Assembly: GCA_037178625.1 (NCBI GenBank)
Contig: CM074147.1
Coordinates: forward strand, 1,178,001-1,242,000
DNA: 64,000 nt
Direction: 5' to 3'
Source of the DNA: Skeletonema tropicum
Lineage: Eukaryota; Bacillariophyta; Thalassiosirophyceae; Thalassiosirales; Thalassiosiraceae
How positions within the stretch are numbered: the stretch's first letter is position 1; each line of letters starts with the position of its first letter. A program made the position numbers and the translations under genes. The notes under the pieces are model-generated. The model had not been told where the DNA came from, did not search any database, and worked only from the letters and a program-made list of their open reading frames with translations. Below are positions 44,211 through 53,520 of the stretch, one piece after another.

Positions 44211-44853
44211 GGAGAAAGTTAATCCAAAGGGAATGATCTAAAACAGGTATCGCAACAGCAACTCGTGCTTAGGGGCTGTTGTAGGCGTAGATGCAATGCA
44301 TGCAACTAAATGTCGCAAAGTAGATAGAGAGAGGCAGCAGGAGTGAAAGCACTGATGAGTGGAAAGATGAAGCTCGTCACCCATAATACATACAGCCGCA
44401 TCTTGGAACTGTTCAGCTCCTGTCAAGGACTGTGACCTGCTTATGCCCTTTGCCGATGACACTTCTTTCTTAAGAGAGAGCTATTGATATTGATAAGAAA
44501 TGAATAATACATAGAAGAGATTCCTAATACAAGAGACAAGATTATCATGTCATAGACTGGACCTATGTTCTTGCTGTCATCTCTCTGTCCTTCTCCGCTA
44601 ACCCACACGATGCAATGAATGCATTGGGACGAACAACCAAAAAGAATGACAGGGCGACAGCAAGCAAGCTCGCTCAGACCAAGCTACGAGCTCTATCATC
44701 ATCGTAGTTGACGGAAAATGGGGATACTTAGTCGCAGTCCGACACCCGCTGTCCGTCCATCAAGACGTCATCGAATACCGCTCAAAACTTTCAAGATGAA
44801 CACACACAAGATAAATACATACTTACTGTTCGTTTGAAAAGAATTTGCAAGCA
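44211..44853. other. 3' flank of LRR-B copy 1, no gene
   Basis: Shares blocks with the 3' flank of LRR-B copy 2 (GCATCTTGGAAC, GCCTATGCC..TTGCCGATGACA) and, near 44763, a GACGTCATCGAATACCGCTC block that recurs at 52630. No coding or RNA gene. Confidence 0.5.
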
Positions 44854-44858
44854 CCTAC

Positions 44859-45278
44859 TGTTGAGGTTGTCTAACTTTACATACCTCTTTGTGACTACTC
44901 ACCACAAGTCCAGTTTAAGTCGTCTGGACGTGTGGTTACGCACCCCTTTTACAGACGCCATTTACAGGTTATGAGCCCAAGTACGCTTCGCTCTGGTCCC
45001 TAGTTCGAGCCTCGCCAGAAGCATGTTGTTGTGAGGTAGGCATTTTGAGGAGTGTTATCTCGACGAAGTAAAATTCGGGGTCCGTAATATGGAGCAAGTG
45101 ATATGGCAGTTAGGAGGAGCGAAGTATTGTACGAACAGCTTGACGGCGGTTCATGCTTCGAGAAGGAGTGTTGAGGTTGTCTAACTTTACATATACCTCT
45201 TTGTGACTGCTCGCAACAAGTCCAGTTTAAGTCGTCTGGACGTGTGGTTACGCACCCCCTTTTACTGACACCTTTACA
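44859..45278 (+). mobile_element. TRIM: complete miniature LTR retrotransposon
   Basis: Two direct repeats start TGTTGAGGTTGTCTAAC and end TTTACA: 44859-44966 (108 bp) and 45169-45278 (110 bp). They are flanked by a perfect 5-bp target duplication CCTAC (44854-44858 and 45279-45283). Directly after the left LTR, GGTTATGAGCCCAAG (44967 on) is complementary to the anticodon arm of a Met tRNA, the half-tRNA primer site used by copia-type elements. Before the right LTR is a purine tract CGAGAAGGAG (45159-45168). The 202-bp interior has no pol. This is the full anatomy of a terminal-repeat retrotransposon in miniature, mobilised in trans. Confidence 0.9.
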
Positions 45279-45283
45279 CCTAC

Positions 45284-46057
45284 TTATCGTATTTTGTGTA
45301 CCGCTCAACTTTTTTCCTCGTGGGAGTTTCGACTCCATTTTTTTTTTCTGCACAAACGTCAGTTTCTCCTCTTTGTGCAGATCTGACCGCCGTTTGTGTT
45401 TATGTGGGTAGAAAATGTGCTGAGTGGTACACAATTAAGCAACCTCTTCCAACTTGAAGTTTTCACAGTCGAGTCAATCGAGTGTGGCTTCCGATAAAAA
45501 ATCAGTACCGTTTTGAGTTATACTAGTTCCTACGTGTACACGGTACTCACTTGCCATCAACCAAAAAATGGACCCAGACCATGGTGAAAAATGGCTTCCT
45601 ACGACCCTCAATAACACAGTCACTAGAAGGTTTTTGACCTTACTTGCAGTGGTAATCTTCATCCCTTGGCCATTAGGATCTTATAGATACCTTACTTTCC
45701 ACCATCAGCCTGATTTTCAAATTCGACTTGCAAGCTGAACTCAAATGAACATTAGCAACATTTTTTTCCATCATCTTAGCTTCTTGCTATTGCTATGATG
45801 TATTCTGAGAGAGGTGAGAACGAGAGGATAGGCTCTAGAGGCTCTATGAGTAACGGTAAGAAAGACGAGAGGAGACGTGGATAGATGATGGTGGCAGCGG
45901 CGGTGTTTGGCGGTTGATCAGAAGTGCCACAATTTCAATGTTGCGAATTTTTTGATAATTTTCATTCGTCTCCACTAATCTGACAAAAACTAACTCCAAA
46001 TCCTCCCTTTTATCTGTGCCTATGAATATAACTAGTCAATAAACAAACATAATCACC
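45284..46057. other. Intergenic and leader of LRR-B copy 2
   Basis: No gene to about 45880. From about 45895 (GCGGCGGTGTTTGGCGGTTGATCAG) it matches the leaders of LRR-B copies 1 and 3. The ATG is preceded by ATAATCACC. Confidence 0.5.
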
Positions 46058-47527
46058 ATGGACCGAGGCGATGTATATTATAGAGCGCATGCTCAAGATG
46101 TGGACTTGAAAACAATTACTTCTTCTGACGACAACTGTGATAATTTACTCATGCTACGCGAAAACAACTCCGTTGATATTCGAGTGACCAATGTGTATGA
46201 ACCGGAGGCTATGAACTTCGTTGTGAGAGAAGAGGATGATTTCGGATGGGTCGGATATTTTGTTGGAGTCAGTACGTGTTTGGGCAGGTTCGATGTTGAG
46301 TACTTACCCGAAGAGAGGGAGAGAACAAATGCATTATTCGAGGGAATTAGCCGCAACCGATCGATTTATGCACTTTCAATTCTGACCGAGATCGAGGACA
46401 ATAATTTCGTTGACTTGGGGATTTTCCTAAGGAACAATAGGAATCTTGATCGTCTTGAACTTCAAGACGTTAGTATTGGTATCGAGCGCGCACGCAATCT
46501 TACTTTGGGATCGACATCAATCAGTTCGCTCTCTTTCGAAGATAACAATTTAGATGATGATGGATTTGCCGTAATTGCTGCATCATTGAGCAAGCAAACT
46601 CAGCTACAAAGCTTGTCTCTCAAATCCAACTCCATTGGTGCCACAAGTTGCAAGACACTAGGAGCAATGACAAGTACCTTTGCACGTCTCGACCATCTTA
46701 ATATTTCAAATAATAACATCGATGATGCTGGATTGATGACATTGGTGGGAGAGCTGGTTAACAATAGCAGCCTCGCAGGATTAAATCTCTCTGGAAACCG
46801 GTTGATAACAGTAGCAGGACTGCGGTCTTTCACGTCTTTATTCCATTCTGAACGTTGCAAGTTGGAGAATCTCCACCTCAAAGACATGAATATTGGTGAT
46901 GATGGAGCAGAGGCTTTGGCAGATGCGCTCGTAGGCAATAAGTCGTTGAAGAGCTTATGCTTTGATAACAATACAATCACTTTAGCAGGGTGGTCTGCTT
47001 TCTCAAGGCTTCTTTGTGATCCTTCTAGCATCAACAATACTTACCTGTCAAATCACACTCTCGAGCACATTGGTGATGACCCTTACGATCGGAGTGATTG
47101 GAACGTCAGAAAATATCTTGGCTGGAATAGAGATAAAAGTCATCGTTCACTGCGATACAGCTCGAGATATGCTCCTGTCGTACCCAAACCTCAAATTAGC
47201 AAGATACTCTACATCCATCGTGACCTTGATCTGGAGCCCTTTTTCCAATACAAACTGAAGTTCCTTCCTATGGTGGTTGACTGGCTGCAAAGAGCTGCAC
47301 CGCACTTCGATCATAGTTCACCGACAGGATATGGTGGGAATCCAACTATTGAATGTAGACAACTCGCAGCCTTGTTCAAGTTCATACGCAGCAAGCCGCA
47401 GTTGGTTTTTGATGGATACTGGGCTCATGTTTTGAAGGATACTCGTGAGAAGAAAAGGAAACTTCTATTGCAGCTTGACACATTGAACGAGGCAGAAAGG
47501 AATGCTTTGAAAAGAGTCAGACGTTAG
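46058..47527 (+). CDS. RNI-like LRR protein, LRR-B copy 2 (intact)
   Basis: Intact 489-codon frame from ATG 46058 (MDRGDVYYRAHAQDVDLKTI). It has one superrepeat only, versus three in LRR-A: FGWVGYFVG at about residues 63-71, then NRSIYALSI, about eight LRRs (ISSLSFEDNNLDDDGFAVIA; LDHLNISNNNIDDAGLMTLV; LAGLNLSGNRLITVAGL; LENLHLKDMNIGDDGAEALA), GWSAFSRLLCDPSSINNTY, DLEPFFQYKLKFLPMVVDWL and a Lys/Arg-rich coiled tail (KKRKLLLQLDTLNEAERN). The shared N- and C-terminal motifs show LRR-A and LRR-B are one family differing in superrepeat number. No signal peptide; probably intracellular. Function unknown. Confidence 0.85.
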   Translation: MDRGDVYYRAHAQDVDLKTITSSDDNCDNLLMLRENNSVDIRVTNVYEPEAMNFVVREEDDFGWVGYFVGVSTCLGRFDVEYLPEERERTNALFEGISRNRSIYALSILTEIEDNNFVDLGIFLRNNRNLDRLELQDVSIGIERARNLTLGSTSISSLSFEDNNLDDDGFAVIAASLSKQTQLQSLSLKSNSIGATSCKTLGAMTSTFARLDHLNISNNNIDDAGLMTLVGELVNNSSLAGLNLSGNRLITVAGLRSFTSLFHSERCKLENLHLKDMNIGDDGAEALADALVGNKSLKSLCFDNNTITLAGWSAFSRLLCDPSSINNTYLSNHTLEHIGDDPYDRSDWNVRKYLGWNRDKSHRSLRYSSRYAPVVPKPQISKILYIHRDLDLEPFFQYKLKFLPMVVDWLQRAAPHFDHSSPTGYGGNPTIECRQLAALFKFIRSKPQLVFDGYWAHVLKDTREKKRKLLLQLDTLNEAERNALKRVRR

Positions 47528-47790
47528 GGAAAGTTTATTCAAAGGGAACAATCTGAAACGAGCACTTTTTGTGCTCGTCGTGCGTAGTGGTAGTTATAGC
47601 GTAGCGTAGATGCAACAAAAAGTTGAAGAGTAAAGAGTGCAGCAGAGAATCAAACGAAAGCACAGACCAGCGACAAGACGAAGCTCGCTACCCATAATAC
47701 ATATACCCGCATCTTGGAACAATTCAGCGACCTGCCTATGCCTTGCCGATGACAATATTCGTTTCCTTGGTACTGCCTATCCTCGATCTG

Positions 47791-47870
47791 TTCTAAAAGT
47801 AAAATGACCCCCAACCCCGACTGTCTAGCCCTCAACTTGCCTCGGCGTTTGTGCAGAACATAACATCCAA
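47791..47870. repeat. Direct repeat bounding the inverted block, left copy
   Basis: GTTCTAAAAGTAAAATGA, then CTCAACTTGCCT and GTTTGTGCAGAACATAA recur in the same orientation at 52494-52565. Between the two lies the inverted duplicate of the 22-26 kb block. Confidence 0.75.
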
Positions 47871-47926
47871 AGAAGTACTCTTAACATACTTATGCAGATA
47901 CCTGACGTCTTGAGTACCATTTGCAA

Positions 47927-48591
47927 GCGGGTTAAGCCAATGGCAATCGTTACTGGAGCTTAGTCTGTCAATGAAACATCCCAATGCAACAAAAAATCGT
48001 GTTTGGACTTGTGGATTGACTGATGGTGGACTGCACAATCTCTTCTTGGGAGAGGAGCAGATGTGGGCGTTTGATTTGGGCGAGCCATCGTTGGAGACGA
48101 TTCCGGCGTTTTTGACAAAGTTTTTGATGTCATTCTTTCATGCATTGGGTAAGTGTCACTTGTTGGAGCTGGTGTGGAATGCTTGCCTGATAACTCAATT
48201 ACTCACTTGAATCTTCTCTCTGGCGCATCATATCTTAGGTATGGAGGAGGATGAAAAGGGCGACTGGGTTGTTCGATTTGAACAAGCTGATGTGAAACTG
48301 AGGCCGACCGAGGCAACAAAGAAATTGTTTCCCCAAATTGTGTATTCTTTCAACATTACTGTGGATAGATTGATAAAGGAATTGTTTGGCGGAGAGGAAG
48401 AAGTCCGCACCCTCCTACTTAGATACGTAGTGACACAGCTGATATCTGATGCGGCTTTTTGCATTGAGAAGTGGAAGACAAAAGGTGGTGGAGATGAAAG
48501 TAGAAGTGATCACCAGAAGCATCTAGAAAAGTGGCTGTGGCGTGCGCTTTGGGATGTGTATGCCTCCGTAGAGCTTAGGAGGTTGTATTAG
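47927..48591 (+). CDS. Kinase-like gene, 3' partial copy (two exons, frame intact)
   Basis: Homology to the long copy begins abruptly at about 47925. Exon up to 48148 reads SQWQSLLELSLSMKHP, then NRVWTCGLTDGGLHNLFLG and WAFDLGEP, keeping the DxxxxN and DLG positions without the three extra bases of the long copy. The intron is 48149-48238 (GTAAGTG...TCTTAG, 90 bp). The last exon, 48239-48591, runs MEEDEKGDWVVRFEQ to VELRRLY and stops about 20 codons before the long copy's end. Lacking the N-terminal two thirds, it is probably not functional, but it supplies the reference frame for the damaged long copy. Confidence 0.7.
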
Positions 48592-48816
48592 ATGAGACTT
48601 GTCATGGATGGTAAAACAGCGTGGAGTACGTGATCTTGGATTGTCCGTCAGGGAATAGGTATCTGAAATGAATGGAAAAGCTACATAATAGGATGATAGA
48701 AACTGAGTATGAATCACTATTATTTTATCTTCTACGAACACGATATTTCCAAATGCAAACTCAACAAGTCGCTACACGCATGTCTATCCATTAACACATG
48801 ATGTTTATTTCCTCTC

Positions 48817-51468
48817 TCATTCATCATATTTCCTTTTCCTTCCGCAGCTACTTTTCAACATCAAATGACCACCCACTGCCAGCAGAGGCATACCTCGAAC
48901 AAATTTGTACACTGTTGAGAGTTCTCTCCTTTGACTCTCTCTCCAGATATGGAAGTTATGATGGTTTCGCGTGTCAAACCAACTCACAATTAGAGGAAGG
49001 AACTTCAACTTGTGCTGAAAGAAGACCTCAACTGGGATGTCAGGATGGTACTTAAAGATCTTGATTTTTGCAGCTCTCTGGGAGCGACATGCGATGTTTA
49101 TCTTCATACATCTGACAATGTTGGGGGGAATATCTCGAAAGGATTTGTTAGGATGAAATTGCTTCCCACCACCATGACTCCCCACGTAGCAATAGTCATC
49201 ACCAATGTGCTCGAGAGTGTGACTTGATCGGTACGTATTGTTGATGCTAGAGGTATCACACAAAAGTCTCGAGAAAGCAGACCACCCTACGCTTGTAATT
49301 CCTGCCAAGTCTGTCGAAATAGTCAAGTGCTTCAGAGTTGTATTGCCCATCAATCCATCTGCCAATGCCTCGGCACCTTCATCGCAAATATTCATCTCTT
49401 CGAGATAGAGAGTTTCCAATGAACAGACAGAGTGAAACACACGCGACAACTCCCTCAATCCTGTAGCAGTGATCGACCTATTCCCGGAAAGACTCAGCTG
49501 ATGCAGATTAGGTGCATTTGTCAGCGCTGCTGTCAAAATTGGCATATCTTCGTCATTGAAATCGTTTTCTTCGAGAAAAATCTCTTTTAGGTGCAACGTG
49601 GCTGACCTAATGACCGACCCCAGTGACACGCATCCCCTCCCTATGAGGGGGTTCTCGGAGATGCTGAATGTCTCCAATGACGCATAGCTGCTCAGTGCTG
49701 CAGTTATCTCCGCCAGTGCATCATTACTGAGATTATTATGCCTTAGAAAAAATCGAGACAAAGACTTTTCTTGCCGCTGGTAGAGCGCCAGCGCAAGACA
49801 GTGTGCACTCTCAAGCCCAATATCACCATGCTCAACTTCAAGCGACCGGAGATTGCTATTATTCATGATGAAGGAACTCAGGCTGCCAAAATTGATGTCT
49901 TCATGCATTACTTGCAGCCTTTCTATGGATCGATTGCGGTTGAGACCGTGCATGAATGCTTCAACTTCATCTTCCTCTTCGGGTAGGCAGCTAGACACAC
50001 AAAGCTCACGCAACTGAATATTCTTGCCAATGAAGTAACCTACCCAACCCCAATCCTCGCCCTCATCAATACAGAAGTATTGTTTATCTACATCTGGAAA
50101 CCCAACTACATTGAGAATTTTCTGCTCATCCCATAAATCATCTCGTAGTTTTCGAAGGATCCCTGCGTTCTTCTTGGAAGAAGTGATGCGCCTCAAATCG
50201 ATGATCGGCGCAAGCATCTCATAGTACTTCTCGTCTCTTTTGACCAGCTCTTCTTCGACAAGCAGTGACTTTAATTGCTTGTACCCAATCAGCGCATCGA
50301 TTATCTCTGACAATGCGTCATTGCTGAGATTATTACGACAGAGAGAGACCGAAGTCAAAGACTTTTGTTGACGTCGTCTGAGTGCCTTTGCTAGACTTAG
50401 AGCGCAATCAAATTCAATATCGACTTCCTGAAATAGAAGCTGTTTGAGGTTGCTGTTGTATACGATAAAAGGAGCCAGGCTCTCAATGATAGGACCTCCC
50501 TCATTTACACGGGAGAGGTCTAGCTCTTCAATCGAGCGGTTACGGCTCATTCCCTTTATGAATGCTTCATTTTCATCGTTCTCTTCAAATAGGTAGTACA
50601 AGTGGAGATTGCGTATCTGTTTACTCCTGCCAATGAAGTAGCCCAGCCATCCGCAATCGTCGCCCTCCTCCCAAGCGCAGAAGAATCCTTCATCTTCATA
50701 ATCATAATCTGCTACAGTGAGTGCTTGCTTTTCATCCCATTCGTCATCTCGCAGCCTTCGAAGGATTTCTGCGTTCTTCTTGGAAGAAGTGAGATAATTG
50801 AAATCAATAATCTGCTCAAGCATCTCATAGTACTTCTCATCTCTTTTGACCAGCTCTTCTTCGACAAGCAGTGACTTTAATTGCATGTACCCACTCAACG
50901 CATCAATTATCTCTGCCAATGCCTCATTACTGAGATTATTACGACAGAGAGAGACCGTAGTCAAAGACTTTTCTTGCCGCTTCTTGAGAGCCATTGCAAG
51001 GGTGCGCGCACAATCAAACTCAATATCGACGTACAATAATCGAAGCTGTTTGAGTTTGCTGTTATGCACGATGAAAGGAGCTAGTCTTTGAATAATAGGA
51101 CCTCCATCAATCTCATGATTGAGATAAAGCTCTTCAATCGAGCGATTACAGCTCATTCCCTTCATGAATGCATCTATTTCATCTTCTTCTGTGGGTAGGT
51201 GGTACACATGGAGATATCGTGTCTGTTTACTCCTGCCAATGAAATAGCCAAGCCACCCCCAACAATCGTCGCCTTCCTTGACAACGAAGGTGTTTTGATC
51301 ATCGTATTCGCAGTCTGCGATGAAGAGATCATCCCGTCTCCCTTCTATCAAGGCAAGGTTGTCTCTTAGCCTCCTCAGAATCTCTGCATTTTGTGCTGAT
51401 GACGTGATGTCCTCTAGCTTCACATCTTGTGCACGCGCCTCGTAGTAATCAATATCTCTCCTCTCCAT
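48817..51468 (-). CDS. Large RNI-like LRR protein, LRR-A copy 3 (intact, 883 codons)
   Basis: The only unbroken member of the long subfamily. Start MERRDIDYYEARAQDVKLED at 51468. Three superrepeats of about 205-220 residues each carry WGWLGYFIGRSKQ (or GWLGYFIG/WGWVGYFIG), an acidic stretch, NRSIE, a NS[NK]LKQL strand, LCRNNLSN[ED]AL LRRs and ERDEKYYEML-type ends (here VKRDEKYYEML). Superrepeat starts are marked by SSxKNAEILRRLRD. The C-terminus has LHQLSLSGNRSITATGL, GWSAFSRLLCDTSSINNTY, PVEVFFQHKLKFLPLIVSWF and a basic GRKRKYDE end that may be a nuclear signal. A 211-bp 5'UTR intron (51497-51707) is conserved with copy 2. Function unknown. Confidence 0.88.
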   Translation of the reverse strand: MERRDIDYYEARAQDVKLEDITSSAQNAEILRRLRDNLALIEGRRDDLFIADCEYDDQNTFVVKEGDDCWGWLGYFIGRSKQTRYLHVYHLPTEEDEIDAFMKGMSCNRSIEELYLNHEIDGGPIIQRLAPFIVHNSKLKQLRLLYVDIEFDCARTLAMALKKRQEKSLTTVSLCRNNLSNEALAEIIDALSGYMQLKSLLVEEELVKRDEKYYEMLEQIIDFNYLTSSKKNAEILRRLRDDEWDEKQALTVADYDYEDEGFFCAWEEGDDCGWLGYFIGRSKQIRNLHLYYLFEENDENEAFIKGMSRNRSIEELDLSRVNEGGPIIESLAPFIVYNSNLKQLLFQEVDIEFDCALSLAKALRRRQQKSLTSVSLCRNNLSNDALSEIIDALIGYKQLKSLLVEEELVKRDEKYYEMLAPIIDLRRITSSKKNAGILRKLRDDLWDEQKILNVVGFPDVDKQYFCIDEGEDWGWVGYFIGKNIQLRELCVSSCLPEEEDEVEAFMHGLNRNRSIERLQVMHEDINFGSLSSFIMNNSNLRSLEVEHGDIGLESAHCLALALYQRQEKSLSRFFLRHNNLSNDALAEITAALSSYASLETFSISENPLIGRGCVSLGSVIRSATLHLKEIFLEENDFNDEDMPILTAALTNAPNLHQLSLSGNRSITATGLRELSRVFHSVCSLETLYLEEMNICDEGAEALADGLMGNTTLKHLTISTDLAGITSVGWSAFSRLLCDTSSINNTYRSSHTLEHIGDDYCYVGSHGGGKQFHPNKSFRDIPPNIVRCMKINIACRSQRAAKIKIFKYHPDIPVEVFFQHKLKFLPLIVSWFDTRNHHNFHIWRESQRRELSTVYKFVRGMPLLAVGGHLMLKSSCGRKRKYDE

Positions 51469-51496
51469 ATCTCCGTATCAATTTGCTGAATAATTC

Positions 51497-51707
51497 CTGG
51501 TGTTCAAGAAGAAACGAAACGCTTGTCAGATGCAGTGCATGATCAATAATTTATCAAGATGCATATACTCCGATACCGACGACAGTCCGAGAGTGGCAGA
51601 TGCAAAAGTCATCGAGGTCGTATCTGCGTCGGCTCCCCTCAATGCCCGCCCTCCGACCCCTAGAGGGATCCCATACAACTAACAGCGCCCGTTTGCGATG
51701 CACTTAC
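51497..51707 (-). other. 5'UTR intron of LRR-A copy 3
   Basis: On the minus strand AAATTG|GTAAGTGCATCGC starts the intron at 51707 and GAACACCAG|GAATTATTC ends it at 51497. Both junctions are identical in copy 2. The region left of 51960 upstream is also shared with 22300-22597. Confidence 0.6.
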
Positions 51708-52204
51708 CAATTTTAGTGGCGATACCTCTGCCTGATAGTATTATGTTGGTGCTATTATCCACCACACACCGTAGAAGCTCGAAGCCAACTCTTCCGGCCT
51801 TCGGCGAGGTTCTTGGGTCAGCTGGAGAAGAGAAGGTGAAACGGTACTAACACGTCGCACCGGCAATAGACCCGTATTCCCGTTCTTGTAGTCATGTCAA
51901 ATCTCAAAATCATGTCAATTCTCAAAATCGCCACATTTCATTATCACTTACTTAATGTATGGCAGCTCTTGGATATACATAATACGCCTCTAAAGAGCTG
52001 AAGGTGGTACGTGGCGAGACTAGTCAAGTGAATAACTGGAATTCGAAATCTGGGATCGTAGGGGAAACCAAGTATCGTAAATGTATTGTAGGTTTTGAAG
52101 TGCAGATGCAGATGCGAAAGCTGGGAAGTTGATGGATGACAGTTTTGTGAGAATGAATCAATACTATTAATCTCTTCTACACATATTTCCCTGCGCATAC
52201 TTTC

Positions 52205-52490
52205 TCATTCATCATATTTCCTTTTCCTCCTGCAGCTACTTTTCAACCTTAAGTGACCATCCCCAGCTGGCACTGGCATCGAACGAATGAATTTGTACAC
52301 TGCTGAGAGTTCTCTCTTTTGGTATTCATTCTGGCAATCACCTAATATGGAGAGAAATGAAGAAAATCTTCCTTTTCAAATCCTGCAAACCAACTCACAA
52401 GTAAACTTGTGCTGAAAGAAGACCTCAACAGGCATGTCAGGATGGCACATACGGATCTTGATTTTTGCAAGATTGGAATGTGCCATCCAT
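52205..52490 (-). pseudogene. C-terminal remnant of an LRR-A gene
   Basis: On the minus strand it encodes, in several frames, the LRR-A C-terminus: the KIRMCHPDMPVEVFFQHK stretch, SWFAGFEKEDF, RELSAVYKFIR and RRKRKYDE-like codons, with a deletion of the LKFLPL segment. Its 3'UTR (52204-51880) matches that of LRR-A copy 1 (22097-22400). It is the inverted counterpart of copy 1's end, so the right block mirrors left order: copy 1 end, copy 2, kinase-like gene. Confidence 0.75.
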
Positions 52491-52493
52491 GTT

Positions 52494-52565
52494 CTAAAAG
52501 TAAAATGAGCCCCAACGCGCTGGCTCTCAACTTGCCTTGTTTGTGCAGAACATAATATTGCATGG
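52494..52565. repeat. Direct repeat bounding the inverted block, right copy
   Basis: Matches 47791-47870 (GTTCTAAAAGTAAAATGA ... GTTTGTGCAGAACATAA). Confidence 0.75.
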
Positions 52566-52989
52566 AGATGAGAAGTAAATAAGCGATACAGTACAAGCAC
52601 TGGAAGTCCAGGTGCAAGTAACTTACTTTGACGTCATCTAATACCGCTCAAAACAATAGCGCGGAGCGAGGAGTGTGTTACATCATGTGTTACATGTTGT
52701 TACACCTTGCTTGCTATGTAGTAGTGGATGGAAGAGGAAGCATAAGATGATCTTCTTTCTTCTATTCTGTTGTTGCCAGGTGAGAGCGAGAGGGCATGCA
52801 GGCGAGTCGATTGAGTAATGCTGTGGCGGTGGCGGTGTTAGACAGGACATGGACAAGATCATAATAAGTTCCAACTAGAAATAGATGATGATTTGTATCC
52901 TGCCTCGACGATGACAACAGCTAACTTCAAACCTTCCCTTTTTAATCCTTGACCATGTATAAACTTAGATAATAAAAAACATCATCATC

Positions 52990-53205
52990 ATGGACAGAGA
53001 CGAGGCATATTACGAAGCGCATGCACAAGATGTGGACTTAAAAACAATTGCTTCATCTGACGACGAAAACATGGAGATTCTTCATATGCTGAGCTATGAC
53101 GAATGCAACCGGGATAATTCCGTGAATGTTGCTGATGATGAGAATTCTACTCCCAGAAGTTTTAGCGAGGCATTAGGAAGACTTCATCCTAAGGGATCAA
53201 TTTGA
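52990..53205 (+). pseudogene. LRR-B copy 3: N-terminal fragment fused to 3' flank
   Basis: ATG 52990 starts MDRDEAYYEAHAQDVDLKTI, matching LRR-B copy 2. After about 55 codons the family sequence stops; the frame ends PKGSI and is followed by GATCAATTTGAAACGAGCAC, which matches the 3' flank of copy 2 (CAATCTGAAACGAGCAC). An internal deletion has removed nearly the entire gene. 53206-53520 holds only this flank. Confidence 0.75.
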
Positions 53206-53520
53206 AACGAGCACTGTTACGGTACTTCGTTCTTATCTAGGGGCTGGTTAGTTGTAGATTGCGACAAAAGTTGCAATTGCAAAGTACCATAAATAGAGGC
53301 AGCAAATGCACTGATCGGTGTCAAGAAGAAGCTCTTTCTAGCTTCCCCATAATAATGCATGAGTACACCCGCATCATGGAACGGTGATGAGACAGCATTT
53401 ATATGTATGAATCCGACTGGCGGCATAAACAATCAGAATGATCAGGAGTAACAACTCTTGACTTAGTAATTTAATACTGCACTACATTCACTAGGGTGTT
53501 CTCTCGCATTCCGGAATGAA

